In this document: positions 1 through 7,881 of the stretch, piece by piece
Numbering within the stretch: the stretch's first letter is position 1
How the letters are laid out: each line of letters opens with the position of its first letter
From: an uncultured Actinomycetes bacterium
GTDB lineage: Bacteria > Actinomycetota > Thermoleophilia > Solirubrobacterales > Thermoleophilaceae
Direction of reading: 5' to 3'
DNA length: 25,147 bases
Assembly (NCBI GenBank): GCA_946481495.1
Contig: CAMLNW010000007.1
Location: 1 to 25,147 of the forward strand
Notes under the pieces: model-generated
The model's input: the letters and a program-made list of their open reading frames with translations, nothing else
Told to the model about the DNA's origin: nothing
The model's database searches: none
Translations under genes and position numbers: made by a program

Positions 1-675
1 GTTCTCGCCTCCCCCTTCACGTTGAGCCTCGTCGTCGCGGATGCCGGTCGTCTCGACGGAGTCGGAGTCCTCGCGATGGTCGCGGTGCTGGCGATCATGC
101 TCGCCGAGCAGACGTTCCTCAACGCTGGCCCGCTGATCGTCAAGGCGACGACCGACGGCCCCGACGGCGCCGCGCTCGCCGGGTTCACCTTCAACGTGCT
201 GCTGATCGCCCGCGCCCCGCTGCAGCTGTTCCAGGCGATCCAGACGTCGATCCTCCCCCACCTGACGCGGCTGCGCGCGGGGGGCGAGAGCGACCCGTTC
301 CGGCGCAGCGTGACCGTGACGTTGCAGGCGATCGCCGCCTTCGCCGGCTGCGTCGCGCTGGTGATGCTGGCGATCGGGCCCTGGCTGATGGATCTCGTGT
401 TCGGCGGCGATCTCGCCTATCACCGGCTCGGGCTGGTGCTGATCTCGCTCGGGATGGGCCTCTATCTCGCCGCGGCCACACTCAACCAGGCGCTGCTGGC
501 GCGTGCGCACGCCCGCGCCGCCTGCGCCTGCTGGCTCGCCGCCGCCGCTGCCTACGTCGGCTTCCTGCTGATCCCCGGCTTCGACGACCGCGTTGTCCAG
601 GTCGAGATCGGCTACGCCGGCGGTGCGCTGGTGCTCTGCTCGCTGCTCTACATGCTCTACCGCCGCTCCCACTGA
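1..675 (+). CDS. C-terminal part of a polysaccharide/lipid flippase-like membrane protein (5' truncated)
   Basis: The frame is open from base 1, so the gene begins outside the window; 224 residues are visible. It is strongly hydrophobic with about five to six membrane segments, for example near residues 20-40, 105-125, 135-155 and 170-190, and ends in a short basic tail (YRRSH). An amphipathic stretch with FNVLLIARAPLQLFQAIQTSILPHLTRL resembles the C-terminal half of the MOP/Wzx family of oligosaccharide or lipid-linked-sugar flippases, which have a conserved hydrophilic turn followed by paired helices. The likely role is export of a polysaccharide precursor across the cytoplasmic membrane. 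The assignment rests on hydropathy and this stretch only; another multi-pass transporter is possible. The peroxiredoxin gene follows 42 bases downstream on the same strand. Confidence 0.6.
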   Translation, partial: VLASPFTLSLVVADAGRLDGVGVLAMVAVLAIMLAEQTFLNAGPLIVKATTDGPDGAALAGFTFNVLLIARAPLQLFQAIQTSILPHLTRLRAGGESDPFRRSVTVTLQAIAAFAGCVALVMLAIGPWLMDLVFGGDLAYHRLGLVLISLGMGLYLAAATLNQALLARAHARAACACWLAAAAAYVGFLLIPGFDDRVVQVEIGYAGGALVLCSLLYMLYRRSH

Positions 676-717
676 GTAGCTTTCAGGGCCGACCCCGACG
701 CAGGAGCGAGCGAGCAG

Positions 718-1170
718 ATGAGCAGGACACCCGCCGTTGGCGAGCAGGCGCCAGACTTCACCCTGGAGGGAACGGCTGGCCCGTTCACGCTGTCCGAGCA
801 CCGCGGCGAGCGAGTCGTGCTGTTGTTCTACCCGGGCGACGACACGCCGGTCTGCACGAAGCAGTTCTGCTCCTACCGCGACAACGCCGAGGCGTTCGGG
901 GCGCTGGGAGCGACCGCGATCGGCATCTCCGGCAAGGGCGTCGAGTCGAAGCAGGAGTTCGCCGACAAGCACGGGCTGACGGTGCCGCTGCTCGCCGATC
1001 CCGACCACGCGGTGTCGAAGGCCTACGCCTGCTGGTCGAAGCTGCGCGGTACGCGCCGCTCGGTGGTGATCGTCGACGAGCAGGGCGTCGTGCGCCACCG
1101 CCACGACCACACGCTCGGCCTCGACTTCCAGACCGTGGCGGACATCAAGAAGGCGTTAGAGGCCCTCTAA
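718..1170 (+). CDS. bcp: Peroxiredoxin, BCP/PrxQ type
   Basis: This 150-residue thioredoxin-fold peroxidase reduces hydrogen peroxide and organic hydroperoxides in the cytoplasm. The AhpC/TSA fold covers nearly all of it. The catalytic segment reads FYPGDDTPVCTKQFC, with the peroxidatic Cys46 after the usual Thr-Pro-Val and a second Cys51 five residues later. That CxxxxC spacing is typical of BCP/PrxQ enzymes, which form an intramolecular disulfide and are recycled by thioredoxin. The ATG start is supported by an AGGAG about 11 bases upstream, and the length is normal for the family. The stop codon overlaps the stop of the convergent zinc-ribbon gene by sharing CTAA at 1167-1170. Family assignment is firm; the thioredoxin partner is inferred. 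Confidence 0.93.
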   Translation: MSRTPAVGEQAPDFTLEGTAGPFTLSEHRGERVVLLFYPGDDTPVCTKQFCSYRDNAEAFGALGATAIGISGKGVESKQEFADKHGLTVPLLADPDHAVSKAYACWSKLRGTRRSVVIVDEQGVVRHRHDHTLGLDFQTVADIKKALEAL

Positions 1171-1397
1171 ACAGGAGTCAGCATCGAGCCGCCGCAGTTG
1201 CGGCAGCGGACGTTGACGAGGTCCGACATGCGGGCGATCGTCGAGTGCGAGCCGCAATCCGGGCATTGCGAGCGCAGCTCGAAGCGCGTCAGGCAGTAGA
1301 CGCAGCGGTAACGGCCGGGGAGGTTGGTGGCGCGCAGCCACGGCTCGCCGCACGAAGGGCACGGCGGTCCAAGGTCGATCCGTTCCTCGTCGGCCAT
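1167..1397 (-). CDS. Small double zinc-ribbon protein (YfgJ-like)
   Basis: This 76-residue protein has four CxxC knuckles: Cys13/16, Cys32/35, Cys45/48 and Cys65/68, enough ligands for two zinc ribbons. A longer open frame extends upstream into fmt, but its composition there is an arginine-rich shadow of fmt. The ATG at 1397 begins MADEERIDLGPPCPSC and lies 35 bases after the fmt stop, so I chose it. The CPDC near the middle resembles the zinc-ribbon family of E. coli YfgJ, whose gene neighbours der; here the gene trails priA-def-fmt in the same direction. The function is unknown; RNA or protein contact is typical of such ribbons, but nothing here proves it. Its stop overlaps that of the convergent peroxiredoxin gene. 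Confidence 0.8.
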   Translation of the reverse strand: MADEERIDLGPPCPSCGEPWLRATNLPGRYRCVYCLTRFELRSQCPDCGSHSTIARMSDLVNVRCRNCGGSMLTPV

Positions 1398-1432
1398 CGA
1401 AGGATTCTGGCGGGTGAGCCGGACCGGCGGTC

Positions 1433-2338
1433 TCAGCCCGCTCCTAGTGCGGCCCCGTGACCGCGCAACCACGCGTCGGCGTCCATCGGCCGGCCGCCTG
1501 CGGGCTGGACCTCGAGCAGCTCCAGGGCGCCTCCGGCAGTGCCGTAGAGCAGCCGTCCGTCGCGGGCGGCGAGCGCGCCCGGCGGTGGCCCGACCTCGGA
1601 CACGGCGAGCGTGACGCGGCGAACGCCGAGCCGCTCGAAGCCGTCGGGCTCGACGTAGGTTCCGACGTGCGGAGTCAGGGCGCGAACGCGGCGCTCGAGT
1701 GAGGTGGCGTCGAGCTCGGGATCGAGCAGTCGCTCCTCGCGATCGATCTTCTCCGCGTAGGTCACGCCGCTGTCGCCCTGCGGCTGCGGCGTGGGCAGCG
1801 TGTCGAGCGCTTCGACGAGCAGATCGCCACCGAGCGCGGCGAGCCGCTCGGCGAGGCTGCCGTAGTCGTCCTCGGGGCCGATCGGCTCGTTGCGGACCAT
1901 GTAGACGGGACCGGCGTCGAGCTCGGCGACCGGCTCCATGATCGCGACCCCGGTCTCGCCGTCGCCCGCCTCGATCGCCCGCTCGATCGGAGCGGCGCCG
2001 CGCCAGCGCGGCAGCAGCGACGGATGGACGTTGAGCCACGTGTGCGCGGCGAGCAGGTCGTCGCCGATGATCGCCCCGTAGGCGCAGACGCAGGCGGCAT
2101 CAGGCTTGGCGGCAGCGATCCGCGCCAGCGAATCGGGGTCGTTGACCTTCTCCGGCTGGAAGGTGTCGATCCCAAGCTCGCGCGCCCGCTCGACGACCGG
2201 CGGCGGCGAGACCTTGCGACCGCGGCCCTGGCGGCGGTCGGGACGGCTGACGACGAGCTGCGGTCGGTGCGGAGACGCGGCGAGGCGGTCGAGCACGACA
2301 GCCGCGAAATCGGACGTCCCGAGGTAGACGGTGCGCAC
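1433..2338 (-). CDS. fmt: Methionyl-tRNA formyltransferase
   Basis: It transfers a formyl group from 10-formyl-tetrahydrofolate to the amino group of Met-tRNA(fMet), making the initiator tRNA in the cytoplasm. The 301 residues fit the family. The N-terminal formyltransferase Rossmann domain begins MRTVYLGTSDFAA, carries the KVSPPPV substrate loop, and has the catalytic signature NVHPSLLPRWRGAAPI near residues 103-118. An OB-like C-terminal domain follows, with RVRALTPHVGTY near residue 220. The start is GTG at 2338, only 8 bases after the def stop, which suggests translational coupling. Formyl addition (fmt) and removal (def) being neighbours is a classic arrangement and supports both calls. 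Confidence 0.96.
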   Translation of the reverse strand: MRTVYLGTSDFAAVVLDRLAASPHRPQLVVSRPDRRQGRGRKVSPPPVVERARELGIDTFQPEKVNDPDSLARIAAAKPDAACVCAYGAIIGDDLLAAHTWLNVHPSLLPRWRGAAPIERAIEAGDGETGVAIMEPVAELDAGPVYMVRNEPIGPEDDYGSLAERLAALGGDLLVEALDTLPTPQPQGDSGVTYAEKIDREERLLDPELDATSLERRVRALTPHVGTYVEPDGFERLGVRRVTLAVSEVGPPPGALAARDGRLLYGTAGGALELLEVQPAGGRPMDADAWLRGHGAALGAG

Positions 2339-2346
2339 GTGGCGGC

Positions 2347-2955
2347 TCAGGCGGCCTGCTCGGCGGCGCGCTCGCGCTCTTGGCGCTCCCGCTCACGCAG
2401 CTCGCGCATCGCCCGGCGGCGCTGATCGCGGCTGGTGCGCTCGAGGATCAGCACTCCGTCGAGGTGGTCGATCTCATGCAGGATCACGCGTGCCTCGAGG
2501 CCGGAGGCCTCGACGACTCGCGGCTCGCCGAGCTCGTCGTGGGCGCGGACGCGGACGTGGACCGGACGCTCGACGTCGACGTTGACGCCGACGATCGACA
2601 GGCAGCCCTCCTCGCCCTCCTCCTGCTCGTCGCTGCTCCACTCGATCTCCGGGTTGACGAGCGCGACCAGCGGCGCGTCGGGACCGACGCGGTAGACCAG
2701 TAGCCGCTGCGAGATGCCGAGCTGCGGCGCGGCCAGCCCGACACCGAGCGCGTCGTCCATCAGCCCGGCCATCCGCGACACCTGGCGGCGCAGGCCGTCG
2801 TCGAACTTGTCGACCTCGATCGCGCGGCTCTTCAGAACCGGGTCGCCGAACTGGCGGATGAACGACATCGCCGCCGCGCGACGGGCAAGCGTCTCCGGGT
2901 CGAGCTGGGTCTCCTGCTCCTCCAGCTCGTCCTGGCTGTCGTGCTCGTCGGCCAT
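2347..2955 (-). CDS. def: Peptide deformylase with acidic N-terminal extension
   Basis: This metalloprotease removes the N-formyl group from nascent proteins at the ribosome. All three family motifs are present: GVGLAAPQ near residues 71-78, EGCLS near 115-119 (metal-ligand Cys), and HEIDHLDG near 160-167 (two His ligands and catalytic Glu). At 202 residues it is longer than usual because of about 29 acidic residues before MSFIRQFGDPVLKS and a charged Arg/Glu helix at the C-terminus. An internal ATG at 2868 would give the classical length, but the ATG at 2955 has a GGGGAG directly before it, so I keep the longer form with moderate certainty. It lies 34 bases after priA and 8 before fmt. Confidence 0.95.
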   Translation of the reverse strand: MADEHDSQDELEEQETQLDPETLARRAAAMSFIRQFGDPVLKSRAIEVDKFDDGLRRQVSRMAGLMDDALGVGLAAPQLGISQRLLVYRVGPDAPLVALVNPEIEWSSDEQEEGEEGCLSIVGVNVDVERPVHVRVRAHDELGEPRVVEASGLEARVILHEIDHLDGVLILERTSRDQRRRAMRELRERERQERERAAEQAA

Positions 2956-2989
2956 CTCCCCAATCGTAACGCTCGTGACGTCGCCGGTC

Positions 2990-5251
2990 CTACTGAGGAT
3001 CGACGTCGACGGCGTACTTCACGGGGCCGAGCGAGCGGTCGGCCACCGTCGCCTCGACGCCTGTGCGCACCGCGACGATCGCCGCCGCGCGGTCGGTCGC
3101 CTTGACGACGAGCTGGAAGCGCTCTCGGCCCTTGAGCCGGAACAGCGGCGCCGGACCGAGAACCGGGATCTGAGCCGCCCGGATCAGACCCAGTAGCGCA
3201 TCGGCCGCGGCCTTCGCCGGCGTGGCCTGCTCGGACGAGCAGACGACGCGAATCAGCGACCCGTAGGGCGGGTAGGAGAGCGCCTCGCGGCGCGTTAGCT
3301 CGACGTCGAGGAAGGCGTCGGCGTCGTGGCCGGCGGCGAAGCGCAGCGCCGGGGCCGCGGGGTCGAGCGCCTGGACGACGACCCTCCCCTCGCTCCCGCC
3401 GCGGCCGCTACGACCGGCGAGCTGCGCGACGAGAGCGAATGTCCGCTCCTCGGAGCGGAAGTCGGGGAAGCGCAGCGTCGCGTCGGCGTCGAGCACGACG
3501 CCGAGCGTGACGTCCGGAAAGTCGTGTCCCTTGGCGACCATCTGGGTGCCGACCAGCACCCCCCCTTCCGCAGCCTCGAACCGCTCGAGCGCCTCGGCGG
3601 CGCCTCCGCGCGTAGCTGTGTCCGCATCGAGACGGAACACCGGCAGCGGATCCATCAGCCGTTCGAGCTCGACGCCGAGCTGCTCGGTTCCGACGCCGTG
3701 GCGGGCGAGCGAGATCGATCCGCAATCGGGGCAGCTGTCCGGGACCCGCTCGCGGTGGCCACAGTGGTGGCAGGAGACCCGGCCGGCCGACTTGTGCAGC
3801 ACCAGCGTGACGTCGCAGTTCGGGCACTCCCAGACGCGCCCGCAGTCGCCGCAGGTGAGGAAGTTCGACCAGCCGCGCCGGTTCAGCAGCACGATCGCCT
3901 TCTCCCCGGCGCGGCGCACGTGCTCGAGCGCGTCGCGCGTCCGCTGGTGCAACGGACCCTTGACGCCCGCCATCCCGACCAACTCGACCGGCGGCAGCGG
4001 GCGGCCGTCGACGCGCTGCGGGAGCCGTACGCGCTCATAGCGGAGCACACTCTCCGGCCGCGGTGTCGCGCTACCGGCGAGCAGCAGCGCGCCACTCTCC
4101 CGCGCGCGACGCTCGGCGACCGTGCGGGCGTCGTAACGCGGGTCGCCCTCCTGCTTGTAAGAGCCGTCGTGCTCCTCGTCGACGACGATCAGGCCGACGT
4201 TCTCCAGCGGCGCGAAGACGGCAGAGCGCGGTCCGACCGCGACACGGGCATCCCCGCCGCGCAACCTTGCCCACTCGTCGTAGCGCTCGCGCGTGGTGAG
4301 CTGGGAGTGCAGCACTGCGACGGTGTCGCCAAAGCGCTCGACGAAGCGACCAGCCGTCTGGGGCGTGAGGCCGATCTCGGGTACGAGGACGATCGCGGTC
4401 TGGCCACGGGCGAGAACTTCCTCGACGGCACGTAGGTAGACCTCGGTCTTGCCGCTGCCGGTGACGCCGTGGAGGAGGAGCGGCTCTGGTGCGCGTGCGG
4501 GCGTGGCGGTACGCGGTGGTGGCGGGGTGCCCGATCCGCTTGGGAACCGCTGCTCGGGCACCCCGCCACCACCGCTGATTGGGCCGCGCGGCAGGCCGCC
4601 GATGATCTGGACGAGGGCGGTTTCTTGATCGGCGGTCAGGGCGCCGACGGGACCGAGGGCGCCAACCGGGCGCACGGCCGGCCGGCGGGGTGCCTCGAAG
4701 GTCCGCTCGACGACGAGCAGTCCGCGCGCCTCCAGACGACGCACGCTGGCGTGGTCGCAGCCGCTGCCGCGCGCGAGGTCGCTGACGCGCAGGGGGCCGT
4801 CCGTCAGGGCCTCGAGCCCGGTGCGCTGGCGGCTGCCGAGCCGAGTCCCGTCTTCCAGCGCAGCGCGTCCCGCGGCGGTTAACGTGGCGGCGAGCGACTC
4901 GCGCGCCTTGGTCCTGCGCCCGCTGCCGGTGCCGGTTCCCGGCGGGAGCACCAGCGCCAGCCCGCGCGCAGGCGTCGAAACGTACTCCTGGGCAACCCAC
5001 AGACCGAGCCGCACCAGATCCGCGGGCACGTCGGCTTCGAGCGCCTCGATCGGCTCGGCGAGCCGTTCCGGGTCCAGCTCGCTGGTCTCGGCGACCTCGA
5101 CCACGACGCCGAGCAACCGTCGCGGCCCGAACGGGACGACCAGCACGCTGCCGACCCCGACGCCGTCAGCGACCAGCTCTTCGCCGACCCGGTAGTCGAA
5201 CGGCCCGCGCAGCGCGCGGGCGGTGGTCAGCGGCTCGACCTTCGCGATCAC
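2990..5251 (-). CDS. priA: Primosomal protein N' (replication restart helicase PriA)
   Basis: PriA binds stalled forks and D-loops and reloads the replicative helicase. The domain order is standard: N-terminal 3'-DNA-binding domain starting VIAKVEPLTTARALRGPFDYRV, a winged helix, Walker A GVTGSGKTE near residues 261-269, DEEHDGSYKQ as motif II, a cysteine-rich zinc module (CGDCGRVWECPNC ... SCHHC ... SCPDC, eight Cys), and helicase motifs VGTQMVAKGHDFPDVTLG and QLAGRSGRGG. All the motifs look intact, so helicase activity is plausible, although some actinobacterial PriA proteins are known to be inactive. I place the start at GTG 5251 (753 aa) because the family N-terminus begins there; an in-frame GTG at 5317 with an AAGGGG six bases upstream would add 22 residues. 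Oddity: a Gly/Pro-rich insert at about residues 226-247 is encoded by a palindromic element. Confidence 0.94.
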   Translation of the reverse strand: MIAKVEPLTTARALRGPFDYRVGEELVADGVGVGSVLVVPFGPRRLLGVVVEVAETSELDPERLAEPIEALEADVPADLVRLGLWVAQEYVSTPARGLALVLPPGTGTGSGRRTKARESLAATLTAAGRAALEDGTRLGSRQRTGLEALTDGPLRVSDLARGSGCDHASVRRLEARGLLVVERTFEAPRRPAVRPVGALGPVGALTADQETALVQIIGGLPRGPISGGGGVPEQRFPSGSGTPPPPRTATPARAPEPLLLHGVTGSGKTEVYLRAVEEVLARGQTAIVLVPEIGLTPQTAGRFVERFGDTVAVLHSQLTTRERYDEWARLRGGDARVAVGPRSAVFAPLENVGLIVVDEEHDGSYKQEGDPRYDARTVAERRARESGALLLAGSATPRPESVLRYERVRLPQRVDGRPLPPVELVGMAGVKGPLHQRTRDALEHVRRAGEKAIVLLNRRGWSNFLTCGDCGRVWECPNCDVTLVLHKSAGRVSCHHCGHRERVPDSCPDCGSISLARHGVGTEQLGVELERLMDPLPVFRLDADTATRGGAAEALERFEAAEGGVLVGTQMVAKGHDFPDVTLGVVLDADATLRFPDFRSEERTFALVAQLAGRSGRGGSEGRVVVQALDPAAPALRFAAGHDADAFLDVELTRREALSYPPYGSLIRVVCSSEQATPAKAAADALLGLIRAAQIPVLGPAPLFRLKGRERFQLVVKATDRAAAIVAVRTGVEATVADRSLGPVKYAVDVDPQ
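4513..4575 (-). repeat. Hairpin repeat element, copy 1, in frame inside priA
   Basis: A perfect 22-bp inverted repeat (arms 4513-4534 and 4554-4575) encloses a 19-base loop that reads GCAGCGGTTCCCAAGCGGA on the minus strand. The total of 63 bases is 21 codons, so the PriA frame is kept. It encodes a Gly/Val-rich then Pro-rich stretch (GGGGVPEQRFPSGSGTPPPP) shortly before Walker A, where PriA proteins normally have a short linker. Positions 4535-4561 match 16043-16069 at 26 of 27 bases, so this is a repeated element rather than chance low complexity. The arms differ from those of the second copy. Confidence 0.75.
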
Positions 5252-5257
5252 GAGGCC

Positions 5258-5263
5258 AATGTA
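5258..5263 (-). promoter_or_regulatory. Possible -10 box for a leaderless priA transcript
   Basis: On the minus strand TACATT fits the TANNNT -10 pattern and is followed by GGCCTC and then the GTG at 5251. The transcript could therefore start at the start codon itself. There is no Shine-Dalgarno before that GTG, which agrees with leaderless initiation, common in actinobacteria. I see no convincing -35 hexamer, so this is tentative. Confidence 0.3.
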
Positions 5264-5303
5264 TGGGGCGAGGCAGAGGTCAGGCTTGCGCAGCATTTCT
5301 GCC

Positions 5304-5317
5304 GTGCCACGTGGCAC
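5304..5317. promoter_or_regulatory. Perfect 14-bp palindrome in the priA / coiled-coil divergent region
   Basis: GTGCCACGTGGCAC is self-complementary over its full 14 bases and centred on CACGTG. It lies between the priA start (GTG 5251) and the divergent coiled-coil gene (ATG 5399), where a dimeric repressor or activator could act on both. If priA instead starts at the GTG at 5317, the palindrome overlaps its first codons. A second, weaker inverted repeat (GTCACAG 5338-5344 and CTGTGAC 5368-5374) lies nearby. The binding protein is unknown. Confidence 0.45.
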
Positions 5318-5398
5318 AATGTCCCCTTGTCGATTCGGTCACAGAACCGTCGCGGGAACGGGGCCTCCTGTGACACGCCGGCTGGCAGGTTCGTCGTC

Positions 5399-5812
5399 AT
5401 GCCGAAGCAGCGCTGGCGACACGGGGTACGCGAGGACCTGCGCGGGTTGCGAACCGCCGTCGACGACCTGCGCGAGGAGATGCACTCCGAGCTCGGCGGC
5501 ATGCGTGGGGAACTTGGCGGCATGCGTGGGGAGATTCGCGGCATGCGCGACGAGATCCGCGGTATGCGCGGGGACCTCCAGCGCGAGTTCCAGCAGAACC
5601 GCGACGTGCTGCGCGACCTCAAGGCCTCGATCGACCACAACACGGAGATGACCCAACGCTCGGTCGAGACCCTCGAGGCCGTGCACGCCGAGAGCCGCGC
5701 GAACCGGATTGCGATCGAGGATCTCTCCGATGACATCCGCGCCCAGCGCGACGGGTTGCTGCTCGTGCTCGACGAGCTGCGCCGGGGACGCAACGGCGGG
5801 TCGACCGACTAG
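5399..5812 (+). CDS. Small coiled-coil protein with heptad tandem repeats
   Basis: This is a 137-residue, highly charged soluble protein from ATG 5399 to TAG 5812. Residues about 14-120 form a near-continuous predicted coiled coil (EDLRGLRTAVDDLREEM..., then LQREFQQNRDVLRDLKASI). Four consecutive 7-residue units of the form G-M-R-(G/D)-(E/D)-(L/I)-x give perfect heptad phase. An in-frame TTG at 5327 would add 24 residues, but that stretch lacks coiled-coil character, so I prefer the ATG; GGCAGG about nine bases upstream is a weak ribosome site. There is no transmembrane segment or signal peptide. It runs opposite to its neighbours and its stop shares CTAG with the methyltransferase stop. I do not recognise a family; self-association or a structural role is inferred from the coiled coil only. 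Confidence 0.65.
   Translation: MPKQRWRHGVREDLRGLRTAVDDLREEMHSELGGMRGELGGMRGEIRGMRDEIRGMRGDLQREFQQNRDVLRDLKASIDHNTEMTQRSVETLEAVHAESRANRIAIEDLSDDIRAQRDGLLLVLDELRRGRNGGSTD
5498..5581 (+). repeat. Four tandem 21-bp units within the coiled-coil gene
   Basis: Units at 5498-5518, 5519-5539, 5540-5560 and 5561-5581 each begin GGC/GGT-ATG-CG and encode one coiled-coil heptad. The first two share the string GGCATGCGTGGGGA. Such near-identical units usually change copy number by slippage, which here would add or remove exact heptads without a frameshift. Confidence 0.85.
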
Positions 5813-6567
5813 GACTGGCGCGGCAGGCAGAGCGCCGCGTAGTGAAGGGTGAAGGTGCGCTCGGCGGCGCGGGGCGCAACGGTGAACAGCGTTCGGCGGG
5901 CCGATGCCTTTAGGGCGGCCTTGGTGCGTTGGGCCGGCGTCTCTGCGAAGAAGGCGTGGACGGCTCGGGGAAGCGGGTCGGCGAGATCGGCGGCGACGCG
6001 CAGACCGGCGTCCACCGCGAGCTGGGCGACATCGACGCGTGAGAAGCGGTGAAGGTGACCGATAGCGTCACGGCCCGCCTGGGCGGAGGCGCGCGATGCG
6101 GAGAGGTTGTCCTCGAGCGGGACCTCGACGACCACAGCACGCGCTACCCGCGCCGTCTCGCGCAGCAGCGGCAGCGGGTCCGGGACGTGCTCGAGGACGT
6201 GCGAGAGGATCCCGAGGTCGTAGCTGGCATCGGCGACCGGCAGCGTGTGGCCGTCGAAGCGCTGGGCGGCGTCGACCTCGGGACGGGTCGCGGCGAACGA
6301 GGCGGCGCGCTCGGAGATGTCAAAGCCGTCGCGGCGCTCCCCCACCCCACGCCGGGCGAGCTGGGTCAGCAGGACGCCATCGCCGCAGCCGACCTCGGCG
6401 ATCGTCCGCGGCGACTGCGGCAACTCACCGATCAGCTCGACGACGTGGTCGGCCTTGCCGCCCGCACACAGCTCACGCCAGGCTCCGTAGCGGAGGGCGT
6501 CGTCGCCCTCCGCGGAGTACTGCTCCTCGTAGACCTCGCGGAGCCTGTTGGACTCGCTAGGCGACAG
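5809..6567 (-). CDS. Class I SAM-dependent methyltransferase, probable CTG start
   Basis: A Methyltransf_11-type fold uses SAM to methylate an unknown substrate. SAM-binding motif I is AEVGCGDG, with FDISERA as the acidic motif and [23 protein letters not shown] as the post-II region. The first conventional start (TTG 6423) would leave only about ten residues before motif I, too few for the fold. The frame stays open upstream with coherent protein sequence ([15 protein letters not shown] ... [24 protein letters not shown]). The only plausible start is CTG at 6567, with GAGG six bases before it, overlapping the end of metK by 11 bases; this gives 252 residues and a normal motif position. Its place directly after metK links it to SAM supply. 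The stop shares CTAG with the convergent coiled-coil gene. Confidence 0.8.
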   Translation of the reverse strand: MSPSESNRLREVYEEQYSAEGDDALRYGAWRELCAGGKADHVVELIGELPQSPRTIAEVGCGDGVLLTQLARRGVGERRDGFDISERAASFAATRPEVDAAQRFDGHTLPVADASYDLGILSHVLEHVPDPLPLLRETARVARAVVVEVPLEDNLSASRASAQAGRDAIGHLHRFSRVDVAQLAVDAGLRVAADLADPLPRAVHAFFAETPAQRTKAALKASARRTLFTVAPRAAERTFTLHYAALCLPRQS

Positions 6568-7807
6568 GCGCTGCCTCGGCGAGACCGGCGGCCTGGCGCA
6601 GCGCGTCGGCCTTGTCGGTCTTCTCCCAGGTGAACTCGTCGAGCTCGCGGCCGAAGTGGCCGTAGGCGGCCGTCTTGCGGAAGATCGGCCGGTGCAGGTC
6701 GAGCTCGCGACGGAAGGCGGCCGGGCGCAGGTCGAAGTGCTCGTCGACGAGCTCGGCGATCTTCGCGCGGCCGATCTTCTCGGTACCGAAGGTCTCGACC
6801 ATCACCGAGACGGGCTTGGCGACGCCGATCGCGTAGGCGACCTGGACCTCGCAGCGGTCGGCGAGACCGGCCGCGACGACGTTCTTGGCGACCCAGCGCG
6901 CCGCGTAGGCGGCCGAGCGGTCGACCTTCGACGGGTCCTTGCCGGAGAACGCCCCGCCACCGTGACGGGCGGCGCCGCCGTAGGTGTCGACGATGATCTT
7001 GCGGCCGGTGAGACCGCAGTCGCCCATCGGCCCGCCGATGACGAACTTGCCGGTCGGGTTGACGAGGAAGTTGTGGCCCGAGTTGAGCGTCGCCGCGTCG
7101 TAGGGCACGCCCTCCTTGTCGAGCACCGGAATCACGACCTGCTCCCAGAGGTCGGACTTGATCCGCGGCTGGTCGACGTCCTCGGCGTGCTGGGTCGAGA
7201 TCAGGACCTTCTCGATCGCGACCGGACGACCGTCGCGGTAGCGGACCGAGACCTGGGTCTTGCCGTCGGGGCGCAGGTAGGGCAGCGTGCCGTCGTGGCG
7301 GACCTCGGAGAGGCGCTCGGCGAGCCGGTGCGCGAGCGCCACTGGGGCGGGCATCAGCTCCGGCGTCTCGTTTGACGCGTAGCCGAACATCATCCCCTGG
7401 TCGCCGGCGCCGGCGATGTCGAAGTCGTCGCCCGAGCCATCGGCGCGCTTCTCGTAGGCCTGGTCGACGCCCTGGGCGATGTCGGGCGACTGCTTGTCGA
7501 CGGTGACCATCACCGCGCATGTGTTGCAGTCGAAGCCGTAGGCGGCGTCGTTGTAGCCGATCTCGTCGACCGCCTTGCGGGCGATCGTCTGGAAGTCGAG
7601 GTCGGCGGTCGTCGAGATCTCGCCAGAGATCACGATCAGGCCGGTGTTGACGAGCGTCTCGCAGGCGACGCGGCCGTGCGGGTCGGCGGCGAGCACGGCG
7701 TCGAGCACGGAGTCCGAGATCTGGTCGGCGATCTTGTCCGGATGCCCCTCGGTGACGGACTCCGAGGTGAACAGGAACTCGTTGTCGGCAAAGTCGGTGA
7801 TGCTCAT
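6557..7807 (-). CDS. metK: S-adenosylmethionine synthetase
   Basis: MetK makes S-adenosylmethionine from methionine and ATP in the cytoplasm. The 416 residues include [20 protein letters not shown] at the N-terminus, the signature [12 protein letters not shown] near 134-145, the phosphate loop [19 protein letters not shown] near 285, and the C-terminal DLRP. All are at expected places and the length is slightly over the family norm. The start is ATG 7807. The upstream gap of 74 bases to der is too short for a known SAM riboswitch; it holds only a direct repeat GAGCGTC-TTTT-GAGCGTC (minus strand, around 7840) and no clear ribosome site. It lies in the cmk-der-metK-methyltransferase run and overlaps the methyltransferase start. 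Confidence 0.98.
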   Translation of the reverse strand: MSITDFADNEFLFTSESVTEGHPDKIADQISDSVLDAVLAADPHGRVACETLVNTGLIVISGEISTTADLDFQTIARKAVDEIGYNDAAYGFDCNTCAVMVTVDKQSPDIAQGVDQAYEKRADGSGDDFDIAGAGDQGMMFGYASNETPELMPAPVALAHRLAERLSEVRHDGTLPYLRPDGKTQVSVRYRDGRPVAIEKVLISTQHAEDVDQPRIKSDLWEQVVIPVLDKEGVPYDAATLNSGHNFLVNPTGKFVIGGPMGDCGLTGRKIIVDTYGGAARHGGGAFSGKDPSKVDRSAAYAARWVAKNVVAAGLADRCEVQVAYAIGVAKPVSVMVETFGTEKIGRAKIAELVDEHFDLRPAAFRRELDLHRPIFRKTAAYGHFGRELDEFTWEKTDKADALRQAAGLAEAAPVA

Positions 7808-7881
7808 GGGGAGGGGCTCGCTCCGGGGCCGGGGACGCTCAAAAGACGCTCTGAAAAGGTGCGGAAAGGGTACAGAAGCGG

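Noticed and set aside
1398..2039. Long upstream extension of the zinc-ribbon frame (290 residues).
   Set aside because: The extension is arginine-rich and overlaps fmt in another frame; the protein-like part begins at ATG 1397.
2170..2185. TCCCAAG strings (also near 24434) that recall the hairpin-repeat loop.
   Set aside because: Matches are short and lack flanking inverted repeats.
6432..7520. A 362-codon open frame overlapping metK and the methyltransferase.
   Set aside because: It is an arginine/alanine-rich shadow of metK in a GC-rich genome with no family features.
7808..7881. SAM riboswitch upstream of metK.
   Set aside because: The gap of 74 bases is too short and shows no SAM-type paired regions; only a small direct repeat is present.
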